A stretch of DNA of 64,000 nt from the NCBI GenBank assembly GCA_023376005.1, contig CM042179.1, positions 14,410,252 through 14,474,251 of the forward strand, read 5' to 3'. Source of the stretch: Doryteuthis pealeii (Eukaryota > Mollusca > Cephalopoda > Myopsida > Loliginidae). Below the pieces are notes generated by a model. It did not search any database and had not been told where the DNA came from. It was given only the letters and a program-made list of their open reading frames with translations. Made by a program: the position numbers and the translations under genes. Shown here piece by piece: positions 21,936 to 33,444 of the stretch (the stretch's first letter is position 1; each line of letters opens with the position of its first letter).

Positions 21936-21969
21936 AGAGATTATCAAGACTCATTAAAAAAATTCAGAT

Positions 21970-22385
21970 TTTTTTGTTCAAAGATTTTATAATCATTCTC
22001 AACTGTAATAATGTTGGTATTATTTGTATTATTCAAGCTATTATCCTCATCTTTATTGTTATCTGTACAACGTTTCTTCGTGTATTTCTTGTCGGACTCG
22101 GGAGCCTTATCGAACTCGGGAATCTTTACGATTACAAGAAGTTTTCAGAGTCCGACAAGAAGGTTCCCGAGTTAGAGAAGGCTCCCGAGTCCGACAAGAA
22201 ATACATGAAGAAGGCGGAAGGGCACATAGACCGAAACGTTATACGGATAACAATAAAGATGAGGCCAATAGCACGAATAATCCAAATAATACTAATTATG
22301 AAGCCTCATCTAAAAAAATCAGAGGAAAATGTAATAATGTTGTTATCAAACTTGACCTTCTCACAACCCGGCAACATTAGCTTTA
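21970..22385 (+). repeat. SINE C-related hairpin copy C3
   Basis: GTATTTCTTGTCGGACTCGG at about 22081-22100 is inverted as CCGAGTCCGACAAGAAATAC at about 22186-22205, forming a hairpin. Inside, short units of the type GACAAGAAGGTTCCCGAGTT repeat. A SINE C tail follows (AAGAAGGCGGAAGGGCACAT, CGAAACGTTATACGG). The two overlapping open frames (21974-22414 and 22024-22380) read the repeat units and are not gene candidates. Mirror about 36670-37100. Confidence 0.6.
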
Positions 22386-22458
22386 TTGTAAAGAAATTTT
22401 TTCTCAAAAATTAAATTAAACTATTTACCTACAAAAGATAAATACTAAAAGGTTTCCA

Positions 22459-22505
22459 ATCGTTGTATAATGGTTAACCAGCTAGTCTCACAGATCCATG
22501 ACTAG
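22459..22505 (+). repeat. Isolated tRNA-like SINE head
   Basis: GTATAATGGTTAACCAGCTA, then GTCTCACAGATCCATGAC, close to the SINE F/satellite head. No SINE F body follows. Mirror about 36572-36620. Confidence 0.45.
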
Positions 22506-22596
22506 ACAAATATTTAAATGAATTCCAGATAGGCTTATCAGTTCAAACGAATTCTAGATAGAAATGCAGATATATAAGGGTAAGACTATATGAAAT

Positions 22597-22822
22597 TAGT
22601 TTGATAAGGAATACAATTAAAAAGGTACTAGGATTGATTATCTATACGCAAGATTTCAGATATATAGGGATAAGCGTATGTATAGATTATCACTCCTGGT
22701 ACCTGTCTTAACCGTATTTCTGTTCAAACTAATTCCAAATAGGCTTAATCTTGTATATCTGCACGCCTATGTAGTGATTTATCAATCATAGTACCTGTGG
22801 TAACCATATTCCTTATCAAAAT
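22597..22822. mobile_element. Candidate fold-back MITE
   Basis: TTTGATAAGGAATA at about 22599 is inverted as TATTCCTTATCAAA at about 22808. GGTACTAGGATTGATTATC is roughly inverted as GATTTATCAATCATAGTACC. It has imperfect arms of about 50 bases, no coding content and unclear target-site duplication. Mirror about 36265-36490. Confidence 0.45.
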
Positions 22823-22844
22823 ATAAAAGTAAAGTTAGTAAAGT

Positions 22845-23075
22845 CGTCGGGTGGCCTAATTTCGGTATCAGCCAGACAGCGAGGTAGTCTATCCCCTTTC
22901 ACTAGCCACTATACCAAGGAGATGTTTGGTGTCTGAGGTGGAGCACCGACCTACCACCAACTCTCGCTTTACCGCACAATCCCTGTGCTATTCATACGCT
23001 GAATTGGCGTGGCCGGTATCGAACCAGGAACCTTGAGGTTACCAGCCGAATACTCTCCGGCTGAGCTAAAGTAGC
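22845..23075 (-). repeat. tRNA-derived SINE A, copy A5 (complete)
   Basis: On the minus strand the tRNA-like head is TTTAGCTCAGCCGGAGAGTA (A box) followed by GGTTCGATACCGGCC (B box). The body holds CGTATGAATAGCACAGGG, then GGTGCTCCACCTC, CTCCTTGGTATAG and GATACCGAAATTAGGCCACC, ending near GACGACTTTAC. It is the best full-length copy in the left arm. Mirror 36010-36262. Confidence 0.8.
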
Positions 23076-25664
23076 ATTTAATAGAATCACTTCATCACTT
23101 TTCTGGTGAGAGAAATCTCGGCTCACGCAAACCAAACGCAAAAGAGTTATAAAAGACAACCGCATTGGTTTCGAGATACAACCCAGTATTCTTTCCTTTT
23201 TTGTGGTCCTGATTTAAGTGATTTGAGTAATATATTTCGTGTGTGATTTTTAACGATATGTACTCATTTCCTTTTAATAAAATTGAATAACTCGGTACCC
23301 AATCGGTTTTATATTTATTTTGTCGTTGACGCAGAAGTACACAAAATCATTCAGTTTTGACAACACCCAACGTCGTTGCGGTTTTTTCAATTCTCTACAT
23401 GAACAATATCCGCAATTGGTATATCCTGCCATAGGAAAATGGAATAAGAATAAACAAATTACATAGTTAACATTCTATGCACCCACCACTTCAAGACCAA
23501 TAAAGATTTATATTGTCTGTATTAATATGTTCGTATCTCCTTGTGTATGTGTATGTGTGTGTGCGTCTGTGTACACCACCTCAGGACAAATCAGATTTGC
23601 ACAGTTGTATTAATTATGTGCGTATCCAATAGTGTGCGTGTGAGTCTGAGTACAATATTTTTATGGTTATATGAATATCTATACATATAAAACTTTATGA
23701 TTGTATAAATTCACTATAGATATGCTGTATATGTTTGAATAGGTGCAATCATTGTGAATATAAAAAACGTGTGCTTTAGCTGAAATAATTTGGAGTACTT
23801 TTCTCTCTACATGCGAATTGTGCATATATCTATATCTGTATTTGTACACGTATTACCTCTGTTGGGCAGTAATTCATATTCCACAAACCGGTTCTTCTAT
23901 AATATGATATTGTATTTTCTAATGTAGTGTGGTGCGAGCTTTTACTCACTTATACATATCTATCATCAATTATATCCAACATATATAGATATATATTATA
24001 CTATATCTAATATATATATATATTATATATACAAATATCAAGAATATAAATTTAAATATATATAAATATGTTTATGTGTGTGAATTTATACACACACCAT
24101 ATATAGGAGTATGTGTGTGTGTGGTTTGTGTGAGTGCGTGTGATAGTTACGTGTGTATGATTGAGTGTAGTATTTTTATGAGAGCATAGATTTATTCATC
24201 AAGTCAATTCTTGTTCATTCTTATTTTATGTGCTTCTCGTGAAAGCATTAATATAAAAGGCCAAATCGAATGTGAATAGATACTTATATATGCATACCTA
24301 TATATGAGACAACATGTGTGTTACATGTGAATAAAAAAATTATCATTCCAGTGGCTATTTGTGAGCGTATGATTAATAGAATCATGCTTTATTCTTTGCG
24401 TAAGTGTGTAAGTGTCTAAGTATGTGTATAGATTTTTTTTCATACGTGATTGCTAGAAAGGAATTGACATTGAATTGCACAAGTAACGTGTGCGCGCATG
24501 CGTTTGTTGTTTGTGTTTACCGCGTCTGTGTGCACGCATTTGTTTTGTTGTGTGTTGGTGTTTTTTCGTTACGAAATGCAAGCACAACCAGGTGTTGGAG
24601 TTTACGTATTAATAGAATCCACCTTGTTCTTTTGTGACACGTTCCGATCCTATGCGACCATCTCCGTCGATCGAACTCATTCCGGTTGTTCAAACTCGGG
24701 CCATTTATGTTACCCGCAAATGGGGTTAGTGCGTGCATTGCTAGGTGCGTTCTGACACCAGGTCATTTAGTGCAATGTATTTGCGTACTTGGATGAACGA
24801 ACAAATGAAAGGCGGATAAAAATGCGACAAAAAAAAAAGCAAAAAAAAAAAAGAACGAAACTGAAATGAATGAATTAACAAAATGAATGAGCGGATGAGT
24901 GAATGAATGAAGAAAGAGAGAAATACATACATACAGAATAAACTACATACACACATACCACAATTCTGTGCGTGCCTTTTTTGCGGCCTAGTGTGTGTGT
25001 GTGTGTGTGTATGTGTGTGTGTACATAAGTGCATTACGGCCAATACAAAACCTAAATTTTAAGCTGACCTCGATGGATAATCTGATGTGTAAAGGGAATA
25101 AGTAGGTAAATGAGAACCTGGGTGGGGCAAATTAGCTGGGACACCGTCGGTGACCGGACATAAGGGACATTTGCAAAAAGAGCAATAACAGAGAAATAAA
25201 TGAAATAAATATGGGAAAGCGACCCAATCGCACGTCTCAAATAAAAATGAAAGAAAAAACAAAACAAAAAAAAAACAATACCCTAAATGTAGAATAATTC
25301 CGTGAAAAAAAGATAAAGGAAATTCGTAGAATGATTGAAGTCTTTGTATTATAAAGTGTATTAATGAGCTTTTGTTTTTGTAAACGTACTTACATATAAA
25401 AAGTACGTGCACACGTATATAATTATGTTGTGCGAAATCACGAACAAAGATATACCAACTATGAGTATGTATAAATAACTACATAAAAAGTCTAAATATT
25501 TACTCATTGATATTGTTTTGCTAAAATTATTTTGATTATTAATTCGTATTAAAATTATCACCGTTGGTCTGTCATCTTGGTCAGAAATAGGATGCTTATC
25601 TGCAAGATAATAATAAAATATAATAATAATATAATAATATAATAATAATAATAAAAAATAATAT
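23076..25664. other. No recognisable gene; AT-rich sequence with short microsatellites
   Basis: Contains TA/CA/TG-rich patches (about 23985-24130, 24990-25025) and a few G+C-richer segments (about 24630-24760 and 25070-25170) that are conserved between arms only because they are mirrored. The open frames (24404-24755 and the minus-strand frames at 24741-25844) show no domain and no splice-site pattern I would trust. Mirror about 33445-36000. Confidence 0.5.
25606..25664. repeat. (ATA)n microsatellite beside LINE tail
   Basis: AATAAT units at the 5' edge of the LINE fragment. Mirror about 33458-33512. Confidence 0.9.
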
Positions 25665-25890
25665 AAGAATTGTAGTTGGGGGCACTTGGAACGGTCCCAA
25701 AAGATTGGAAAAGGGTTTGGAAAGTTTGGAATCAGAGGAAGAATTGAAACCATTCAGAACTTGCACTGCTGCAATCTGCCAGATACTCAGAAGAGTCCTG
25801 GAGACCAAGAGACTAGCTGTCACCAGACTCCAGTGAAAGACCATCAGCTAACGCTGATGTGAAATCTCCAAAGGAGTGAAAAATATAATA
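25665..25890 (+). pseudogene. LINE 3' end (same family as 58950-60752), left-arm copy
   Basis: The plus strand encodes the family's C-terminal tail: a GALGTV-like start, VPKGLEKGLE-like residues after the (ATA)n, then a leucine-rich stretch ending near LQWKTIS and a stop. Frames are shifted more than once. It is 5'-truncated to about 220 bases. The 3' flank is AT-rich. Mirror 33215-33440 on the minus strand. Confidence 0.6.
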
Positions 25891-26052
25891 ATTAATGATC
25901 ATTATCATGATTCATGATAATGATTTAGAGTACGCCTTCATTGCCATTACTCCCAGGTCCACTCTGACCCGGATGTAGTACCTATTAGAATTTATCTAAG
26001 GCTAAAGAGATATGTTTAAGAATTATTCGTATTTAATTGGACTGTTATTTGT

Positions 26053-26096
26053 CATCATCATCATCATCATCATCATCACATCATCATTCATCATCT
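26053..26096. repeat. (CAT)n microsatellite
   Basis: CATCAT units with interruptions. Mirror about 33003-33045. Confidence 0.95.
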
Positions 26097-26099
26097 AAG

Positions 26100-27139
26100 C
26101 TTAGAATTAGAAGTTTGTAGCTGTATCGAGAAAAAATACAAAATATATGTGGAATATTGGTTATATTTACTAAGTTTAGCTAGTTGTAACACTAGGCGGA
26201 AGTATGGGGCACACAGTGAGATTCAAAACTCATTAGTAATGCTCTGTAATTCAGCTTGCTGACCATTACATTACATGAGGACGTCCGAGGAAAATTAGGG
26301 AATATATAGCAATAGATTGATGAACTGACGTCTTATCATTTACGTGGGAATTAAATTTCGAAGACAAATCATTATGTCTTCTCAAAAACTCCTTTTGCAA
26401 AGGTTAGAATAGACGTAATAATAGAAACCACTATCACCGGCTACGCATTGGCTACACTAGATTAACCCACTCCTTCATCTAAAAGAAGAACCCCCCACCT
26501 AAATGTTCATGTAGAAACCGATACACAATAAAAAATATTCTGATGAATGCACACACACCTCTCCCACACTCGAAGAAAGTTCTAAAATGTTAACAGCATG
26601 GACAAACTATTATGCTCTTGGATCTATTTTCCAAACTATTTGGTGAAAATAGATCCCAAGAGCATATTAAACTTTTTTGAAAAGACCGGCCTCCTATCAA
26701 GGATGTAATTTTTAGACCTTAAAAATCACCACAAACTCTTTAGATGTTCAAATCCTCAACAGAAAATTGATTTTAAAAAAATAACTAACCCCTATCACTA
26801 TAACTAAATACCATAGAAGCTAGATCTGGAATGGTATGCGGTGGTTTCACACGTGGCAGCTGGACCTTACAAAAAACGTATTTTGCATAAATGACCTAAT
26901 GGGTTGATGTGCCGTAAAACCCAACCAAACCAACCAAACCTAGAATCATTTTTACCAAAATCTCTGTCGATCACTGTACTTAATAGATACGTACGCAAAA
27001 GTAATCTCAGTTAAGATAGTAATCAATCTAACCGTATTTTTCTGCTCTTTGTGTTGTCTTAAAGAGTATCCTAAACTGGATATTGATACGAAAACACAAA
27101 GAATGGTTACGTTTGAAATTGATAGACAACCTTTATATA
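26100..27139. other. No gene; small hairpin and element D tail
   Basis: Holds a hairpin at about 26608-26668 (TGCTCTTGGATCTATTTTCC inverted as AAAATAGATCCCAAGAGCAT) and a short element D tail at 26890-26940 (GTTGATGTGCCGTAAAACCC then AACCAAACC units). The rest is AT-rich and unassigned. Mirror about 31945-33000, with the hairpin at 32424-32480. Confidence 0.55.
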
Positions 27140-27704
27140 CAAGGGTGAGTCAAAACGTAATGCCCTTTTGTTAGGACAGCTTTAATTACCAACATAGGAA
27201 CATGTATCATACATCATAAATGAAACTGGAATCCTTTGTTGGTCACATCCCCACTTCTTCACATAGTCACATGTTTCTTTGATTAGCGACGTTTCACCTT
27301 CGAATGAAGCATGTATCCCTGTCCCCGTAGAATTCTATAGACTGTTTTTTGGGCCACTTTTTCACTACAGATTTACTTCATTGTCATTGGAATAATGTTC
27401 GCTTCTAAAACCTTCTTTTACGGGACTGAAGAGATAATAGTCTGAAGGCGCTAAATCCGGGGAGTATGGAGGAAGCGGTAAAGTTGTGCACCTGAATGAG
27501 GCGATTTTCTCCCTTGTCATGATGCTGTGTGTGGTCGAGCATTGTCAGGCAGAAAGAGGACATTGTCGATTGGCAAGTTCGGTCTTGCTCGTCAGATTCT
27601 TGCTCTGAGAGTCATTAGGGTTTCAATGTAAGCCTTAGTTTTATAAATAAATAAAACTTTTCACATGAAATAAAGAAAATGGCATTACTTTTGACATACA
27701 CTCG
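27140..27704 (-). mobile_element. Internally deleted mariner (M2), left arm
   Basis: A 565-base element flanked by TA on both sides. The terminal inverted repeats are CAAGGGTGAGTCAAAACGTA at one end and the complement of CGAGTGTATGTCAAAAGTAA at the other. The minus strand encodes the C-terminal part of a mariner transposase including the YSPDLAPSDY catalytic block (third acidic residue). A full mariner is about 1.3 kb, so the N-terminal half with the DNA-binding domain is deleted. Mirror 31380-31943. Confidence 0.8.
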
Positions 27705-27817
27705 TACATGAATTACCATTATATTCTTGTTAATGCCTCGTTCTCATCACAATTGCTTTATATTTCATGTACAAAAACACACTACATCCTCTTCTTTTTA
27801 ATCTTCATCTTTTACTT

Positions 27818-27908
27818 GTTGTTGTTGTTGTTGTTGTGTTGTTGTTGTTGTTGTTTGTTTTCTTCTTCTTCTTCTTCTTCTTCTTCTTCTTCTTCTTCTT
27901 CTTCTTCT
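27818..27908. repeat. (TTG)n then (TTC)n microsatellite
   Basis: Trinucleotide runs immediately outside M2. The poly-serine frame at 27708-28007 is translation of this repeat. Mirror 31174-31270, where the same run is scrambled by indels. Confidence 0.95.
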
Positions 27909-28525
27909 AAAAAACGAACGTTTATTTTTTTTAAAAAAAGAGGAGGGGTCAGTGATAGCAGCATAAAATATTTTGGATTCAATTCTAACTACTTTTTCGG
28001 CACTTAATTCAAATTTAAAAGAAACTTATGTTAGACTAAAATGAAAAATATCCTACAATATCAGACAATATAAATCATTAAATACAGTTAGGGGCTTAGC
28101 AAGAAAACAATGGAGAGTTGTATAAAATATGGAATCTCTTAGAAGAGATACTCTGAGAATTTTGCAAAATGTCTAGAACTGGTAAGTATATTTTCCTCCA
28201 TATTTTTCGCCGTTTCTTTCTTTTTTTACTGTTCTCATCTGTAAAAGATCAGATTGATAATACGAAGTAGAAAAAGAAACCGAAGCAAGACCCATCCATC
28301 CATCCATCCAGTCCATCCATCCGGATTTAGACATACTAAAGAATGGATTGCTCAGAAAATTAAAGGTAACAGTAACTATTTAGTTTGAACAACTTTTGAG
28401 ACCAATAAGATTCGCAGTTTTCTTCAGGTCCAATAATGTATTATGTCTCATCATTATTAGTCTCTATTATGCTGGAGTGTTCAATCTGTTATATTATGTA
28501 TGTGCTGCAATAGTTATCAATCGTA
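27909..28525. other. No recognisable gene
   Basis: AT-rich spacer with a (CATC)n tract at about 28292-28322. Mirror about 30560-31173. Confidence 0.5.
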
Positions 28526-28745
28526 GGAAATGGACAGCGAACCAAGCCAAATATTAAGTGAGGCTTGCATTTCCCATAGCGCTAAACCATGGTAAGTTAT
28601 GAATCCAAATATTCTCCCTCCAGCTAGGACATTTAATCTCTGGTGTGGCAAACGGTCTAGGAGAAGGGAAACTCTGAAATCAAACCTTGTTAAACCAGCT
28701 TTAAAATTGAATTTGTGTCACACAAAAGGAGGGTTGGGTAAATAT
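28526..28745 (+). repeat. SINE-like repeat B, copy B3
   Basis: Carries GGAAATGGACAGCGAACC, GCATTTCCCATAGCGCTAA, ATTCTCCCTCCAGCTAGGAC, GGTCTAGGAGAAGGGAAACT and a 3' TTGTGTCACAC. The B-box region is shortened. The frame 28599-28853 reads across it. Mirror 30345-30560. Confidence 0.6.
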
Positions 28746-28929
28746 TATATATTGATATTTTCTAAGTTTAGCTTAATAAGGAGCAAGATAAAGAATTTGA
28801 AGTGCCCAGTGATAATCGAAATTGCTATAGAAAATGATGGTTCGCGAAGATAGTTTTGCTAAACTATGGTTCAAAACAAATCACTTACAAATCAATGTTA
28901 TTGACAAAAAATGATACACTTTTTAAAGG

Positions 28930-29352
28930 ATCCACTTTTCGTCACAAGTGACTATTCGGTCAGAAAGAGTCATTGGTGTTACGCAAACAGAGCCGTGCAC
29001 CTTCAAACCGCCTAAGTTTTTGGTGCTCATTGAGCTCATGAGGAACCCATTTATAGAGCTTTTTCACCTTTCCAATACTCTGTAAATAGAGGGAACTGTG
29101 GCAATTCTGACACCAGTGTCTGAGACATTTCTCTGACACTTTGTCGTGGATTTTACTCAACAAACTACCTGCATTGTTCATGTCAAGACTGCATGTCCGT
29201 CCTCTACCTTCTTCATTTTCAAGACTCTCATCTCCACTGCGGGAATTTCTGGAACCACTTCGTACAGTCTGATCACTTGTGGATTCATATCCCCATGCTT
29301 TGTTGATATTGGCAGCAAGTTTCAGAGGCATTGTGCCCAAGCTTGAACTCAT
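28930..29352 (-). pseudogene. Mariner transposase N-terminal fragment (M1), left arm
   Basis: The minus-strand frame of about 130 residues begins in the first helix-turn-helix region (LGTMPLKLAANINKAWG), passes SDQTVR...RSGDESLENEEGRGR (linker), then IGKVKKLYKWVPHELNEHQK and RNTND. The TCDE-type catalytic block just downstream (28930-28955) is broken. Order and spacing fit mariner transposases (DNA binding, linker, start of DDE/D core). The N-terminus is cut and most of the catalytic domain is missing, so it is inactive. It lies about 190 bases from the palindrome loop. Mirror 29735-30155. Confidence 0.8.
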
Positions 29353-29501
29353 GCAACATAGAAGCGAAGGTCATGTTTAGGCACGTTCATCTTTGAAGGC
29401 CCCTATTTAAAAAAAATACTTTCTATCTAAAAATAATTAATTTTATTTTTAAGCACACAGTTAATTATTATATATGCAAACATTCACCGGAAATAATTAA
29501 C

Positions 29502-29574
29502 AAATTCTAGGTTTTAAAATAATTGCCGATTTGAAGTGCTCGGTTTTGAAATGTCATTTTTTAACATTACAATT
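29502..29574. other. Palindrome loop (single-copy centre)
   Basis: These 73 bases are the only part of the central region without a mirror partner. Flanking bases pair exactly: AAATAATTAAC ends at 29501 and its reverse complement GTTAATTATTT begins at 29575. The centre of symmetry is near 29538. No SMRTbell-like adapter sequence is visible here. Confidence 0.85.
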
Positions 29575-29734
29575 GTTAATTATTTCCGTGAATGTTATTG
29601 CATTATTATATTAATGGTGCTTTAAAATAAAATTTAATTTTTTCTAGGATAGAAAGTATTTTTTAAATAGGGGCTTCACAAGATGACGTGCCTACCAGAC
29701 CTTCGCTTCTTTATGTCTGCATGAGTTCAGCTAT

Positions 29735-30155
29735 TGGGCACAATGCTCTGAAACTGCTGCCAATATCAACAAGCATGGGGATATGAATCCACAAGTGATC
29801 AGACTGTACGAAGGGTGTTCAGAAATTTCCGCAGTGGAGATGAGTAGTCTTGAAAATGAAGGAAGTAGGAGACGGACATTGCAGTCTTGACAATGAACAA
29901 TTGCAGGTGTTGTTGGAGTAAAATCCACGACAAGTGTCAGAGAAATGTCTCAGACACTTGGTGTCAGAAATTGCAACAGTTTCCCTTTACAGAGTATGGA
30001 AAGGTGAAAAAGCTCTATAAATGGGTTCCTCATTGAGCTCATGAGCACCAAAAACTTAGGCGGTTTGAAGTGTGCACGATGCTCTGTTTGCGTAACACCA
30101 ATGACTTTTTCTTGACCGAATAGTCACTTGTGACGAAAGTGGATCCTTTTAAAAG
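29735..30155 (+). pseudogene. Mariner transposase N-terminal fragment (M1), right arm
   Basis: Same fragment as 28930-29352 but with more frameshifts: the HTH, the RSGDES-like linker, the KVKKLYKWV block and the broken catalytic TCDE block (near 30125-30145) fall in different frames. The arms disagree by indels at several points. That is more consistent with base-call noise than with independent decay. Confidence 0.75.
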
Positions 30156-30344
30156 TGTATCATTTGTCAATACATTGATTTGTAAGTGATTTGTTTTGAA
30201 CCATAGTTAGCCAACTTCCTTCGCGAACCATCATTTCTATAGCAATTTCGATTATCACTGGGCACTTCAAATTCTTTATCTTGCCTCCTTATTAAGCTAA
30301 ACTTAGAAATATCCAATATATATTATTACCCAACCCTCCTTCCT

Positions 30345-30560
30345 TTGTGTACACAAATTCAATTTTAAAGCTGGGTTTAACAGGTTTGATTTCAGAGTTT
30401 CCCTTCTCCTAGACCGTTTTGCCACACAGAGTTAAATGTCCCATAGCTGGAGGGAGAATATTTGGATTCATAACTTACCCATGGGTTTTAGCGCTATGGG
30501 AATGCAATAGCCTCACTTAATACTTGAGCTTGGTTCGCCGTGTCCATTTTCTACGATGAA
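30345..30560 (-). repeat. SINE-like repeat B, copy B3 mirror
   Basis: Mirror of 28526-28745. Here the sequence CTAGACCGTTTTGCCACAC and CCATAGCTGGAGGGAGAATA is clearer than in the left reading. Confidence 0.6.
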
Positions 30561-31173
30561 TAACTATTGCAGCCACATACATAATATAACAGATTAGAAA
30601 CCTGGTCAGCATAATAGAGACATAATAATGATTGAGACATAATACATTATTGGACATTGAAAGAAAACTGCGAATCTTATTGTGTTCCAAAGTTGTTCAA
30701 ACTAAAATAGTTACTGTTAAAACTTATTTTCTGAGCAATCCATTCTTTAGTATGTCTAAATCCGGATGGATGGATGGATGGATGATGGATGGGTCTTGCT
30801 TCGGGTTTTTCTTTTTCTACTTCGTTATCTATCATCTTGATTCTTTACAGATGAGAACAGTAAAAAAAAAAAACGGCGAAAAATATGGAGGAAAAAATAA
30901 TACTTACCAGTTCTAAATTTTGCAAATTCTCAGAGTATCTCTTCAAGAGATTCCATATTTTATACAAACTCTCCATGTTTTCTTGCTTAAGCCCCTAACT
31001 GTATTTAATGATTTATATTGTCTGATATTGTAGGATATTTTTTCATTTTAGTCACATAAGTTTCTTTTAATTGAATAGTGCCGAAAAAGTAGTTAGAATT
31101 GAATCCAAAATATTTTATGCTCTATCACTGACCCCTCCTCTTTTTTAAAAAAAATAACGTTTTTCGTTTTTAG
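30561..31173. other. No recognisable gene (mirror of 27909-28525)
   Basis: AT-rich with (GGAT)n at about 30762-30790. The frame at 30632-30916 has no domain. Confidence 0.45.
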
Positions 31174-31270
31174 AAGAAGAAGAAGAGAGAAGAGAGAGAA
31201 GAAGAGAGAAGAAGAGAAGAAGAAGAAAACAACAACAACAACAAACAACAACAACAACAACAACAACAAG
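31174..31270. repeat. (GAA)n then (CAA)n microsatellite
   Basis: Mirror of 27818-27908, with GA slips in the GAA run. Confidence 0.95.
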
Positions 31271-31379
31271 TAAGATGAAGATTAAAAAAGAAGAGGATTG
31301 TGTGTGTTTTGTACATGAACTATATAAGCATATTGTGATGAGAACGAGGCATACAAGAATATAATGGTAATTCAATGTA

Positions 31380-31943
31380 CGAGGTGTATGTCAAAAAGTA
31401 ATGCCATTTTCTTTATTTCATGTGAAGGTTTTATTTAATTTATAAAACTAAGGCCTTACATTGAACCCTATGCTCTCAGAGCAAGTGTGATGAGTGCAAG
31501 ACCCGAACTTGCCAATCGGACAATGTCCCTTTCGCCTGACAATGCTCGACCACACACAGCATCATGACAAGGGAGAAAATCCCTCATTCAGGTGCACAAC
31601 ACCGCTTCCTCCATACTCCCCGGATTTAGCGCCTTCAGACTATTATCTCTTCAGTCCCGTAAAAAGAAAGGTTTTTTAGAAGCGAACATGTATCCAATGA
31701 CAAATGAAGTGAAATCTGTAGTGAAAAAGTGGCCCAAAAAAACAGTCTTAGAAATTCTACGGGACAGGGATACATGCTTTCATTTCGAAGGTGGAACGTC
31801 GCTAATCAAAGAAACAGTGATATGTGAAGAAGTGGGGATGTGATCCACAAAGGACAGTTTCATTATGATGTATGATACATGTTCCTATGTTGGTAATTAT
31901 ACCTGTCCTAAACAAAAGGGCATTACGTTTTGACTCACCCTTG
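31380..31943 (+). mobile_element. Internally deleted mariner (M2), right arm
   Basis: A 564-base element flanked by TA, with inverted ends CGAGGTGTATGTCAAAAAGT and the complement of CAAGGGTGAGTCAAAACGTA. The frame at 31494-31679 contains PPYSPDLAPSDYYLF, the mariner signature around the third catalytic acidic residue. After a frameshift near 31670, the frame 31592-31843 carries the C-terminal tail (VVKKWPKKTVLEILRDRDTC region). The N-terminal domain is absent. Mirror of 27140-27704. Confidence 0.82.
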
Positions 31944-33210
31944 TATATAAAGGTTGTCTATTCAATTTCAAACGTAACCATTCTTTGTGTTTTCGTATCA
32001 ATATCCAGTTAGGATAACTCTTTAAGACAACTACAAAGAAGCAGAAAAATACGGTTAGATTGATTACTATCTTAACTGAGATTACTTTGCGTACGTATCT
32101 TATTAAGTACAGTGATCGACAGAGATTTTGGTAAAAATGATTCTAGGTTTGGTTTGGTTTGGTTGGGTTTTACGGCACATCAACCCATTAGGTCATTTAT
32201 GCCAAATACGTTTTTTTTGTAAGGTCCAGCTGCCACGTGTGAAACCACCTGCATACCATTCCAGATCTAGCTTCTATTGGTATTTAGTTATAGTGATAGG
32301 GTTTAGTTATTTTTTTAAATCACAGTTTCTGTTGAGGATTTGAACATCTAAAGAGTTTGTGGGTGATTTTTATAGTCTAGAACCTTACATCCTTGATAGG
32401 AGGCCGGTTCTTTCAAAAGTTAATATGCTCTTGGGATCTATTTTTCCAAATAGTTGGAAAAATAGATCCCAAGGCATAATAGTCTTGTCATGCTGTTAAC
32501 ATTTTAACTTTCTTCGAGTGTGGGAGAGGCTGTGTGTGCATTCAATCAGAATATGTTTTATTGTGTATCGGTTTCTACATGAACATTTAGGTGGGGGTTT
32601 CTTCTTTTAGAATGAAGGAGTGGGTTAATCTAGTGTAGCAATGCGTAGCCGGGGTGATAGTTGGTTTCTATATTACGTTCTTATTCTTAACCTTTTGCAA
32701 AAGGAGTTTTTGAAGAAGACATAAATGATTTGTCTTCGAAATTTTAATTCCCACGTTAAATTATAGACGTCAGTTCATTCAATCTATTGCTATAATTCCT
32801 AATTTTCCTCGGACCGTCTCATGTAATGTAATGGTCAGCAAGCTAGAATTACAGAGCATTACTAATGAGTTTGAATTCACTGTGTGCCCATACTTCCGGC
32901 CTAGTGTTACAACTTAGCCTAAACTTAGTAAATATTACCAATATTCCACATATATTTTGTATTTTTCTCGATACAGCTACAACTTCTAATTTCTAAGCTT
33001 AGATGATGATGATTATGTTTGATTGATTGATGATGATGATGATATGACAAATAACAGTCCAATTAAATTACGAATAATTCTTAAACATATCTTTTGAGGC
33101 CTTAGATATAATCTAATAGGTACTACAATTCCGGGTCAGAGTGGACCTGGGAGTAATGGCAATGAAGGCGTACTCTAAAATCTATTCATGATCATGATAA
33201 TGATCATTTA
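31944..33210. other. No gene; mirror of the hairpin and D-tail region
   Basis: Includes the element D tail (about 32146-32205, minus), the hairpin at 32424-32480 (GGGATCTATTTTTCCAAATAG inverted nearby) and a (GAT)n tract near 33003-33045. Frame 32128-32343 reads through the D tail. Confidence 0.5.
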
Positions 33211-33214
33211 TTAT

Positions 33215-33440
33215 TATTATTTTTCACATCCTTTGGAGATTTCACATCAGCGTTAGCTGATGGTCTTTCACTGGAGTCTGAGTGACAGCTAGTCTCTTCA
33301 GGTCTCCAGGACTCTTCTGAGTATTCTGGCCAGATTGCAGCAGTGCAATGTTTCTGAATGGTTCAATTCTTCCTCTGTGATTTTTCCAAACTTTCCAAAC
33401 CCTTTTCAATCCTTTTGGGACCGTTTCCAAGTGCCCAACT
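33215..33440 (-). pseudogene. LINE 3' end, right-arm copy
   Basis: Minus-strand mirror of 25665-25890. The frame at 33242-33430 (METVPKGLKRVWKVWK..., ending in TPVKDHQLTLM) is close to the tail of the longer copy at 58950-59160. Followed on the plus side by a (TTA)n run. It has no catalytic domain. Confidence 0.6.
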
Positions 33441-33444
33441 TACA

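Larger units (their letters stand above)
453..29501 (+). repeat. Left arm of giant palindrome
   Basis: Read in reverse complement, this arm matches 29575-48665 in the same order throughout: element D, SINEs, hammerhead repeat, microsatellites, satellite, hairpin elements, LINE tail, mariners. It is about 29.0 kb against 19.1 kb on the right. The extra length is almost all satellite plus a duplicated 1.2 kb flank around the N gap. Differences in unique parts are mostly 1-2 base indels, often in homopolymers, so the two arms look like two noisy readings of one locus. Features in this arm should be paired with their right-arm mates and counted once. Confidence 0.93.

Noticed and set aside
21974..22414. 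Two overlapping open frames of 118-146 residues
   Set aside because: They read inverted short repeat units and a SINE C tail, and the frame breaks in the mirror copy.
24404..25844. Cluster of 70-130 residue frames on both strands
   Set aside because: No domain, low-complexity stretches, and none survives in the mirror reading at 33.4-34.7 kb.
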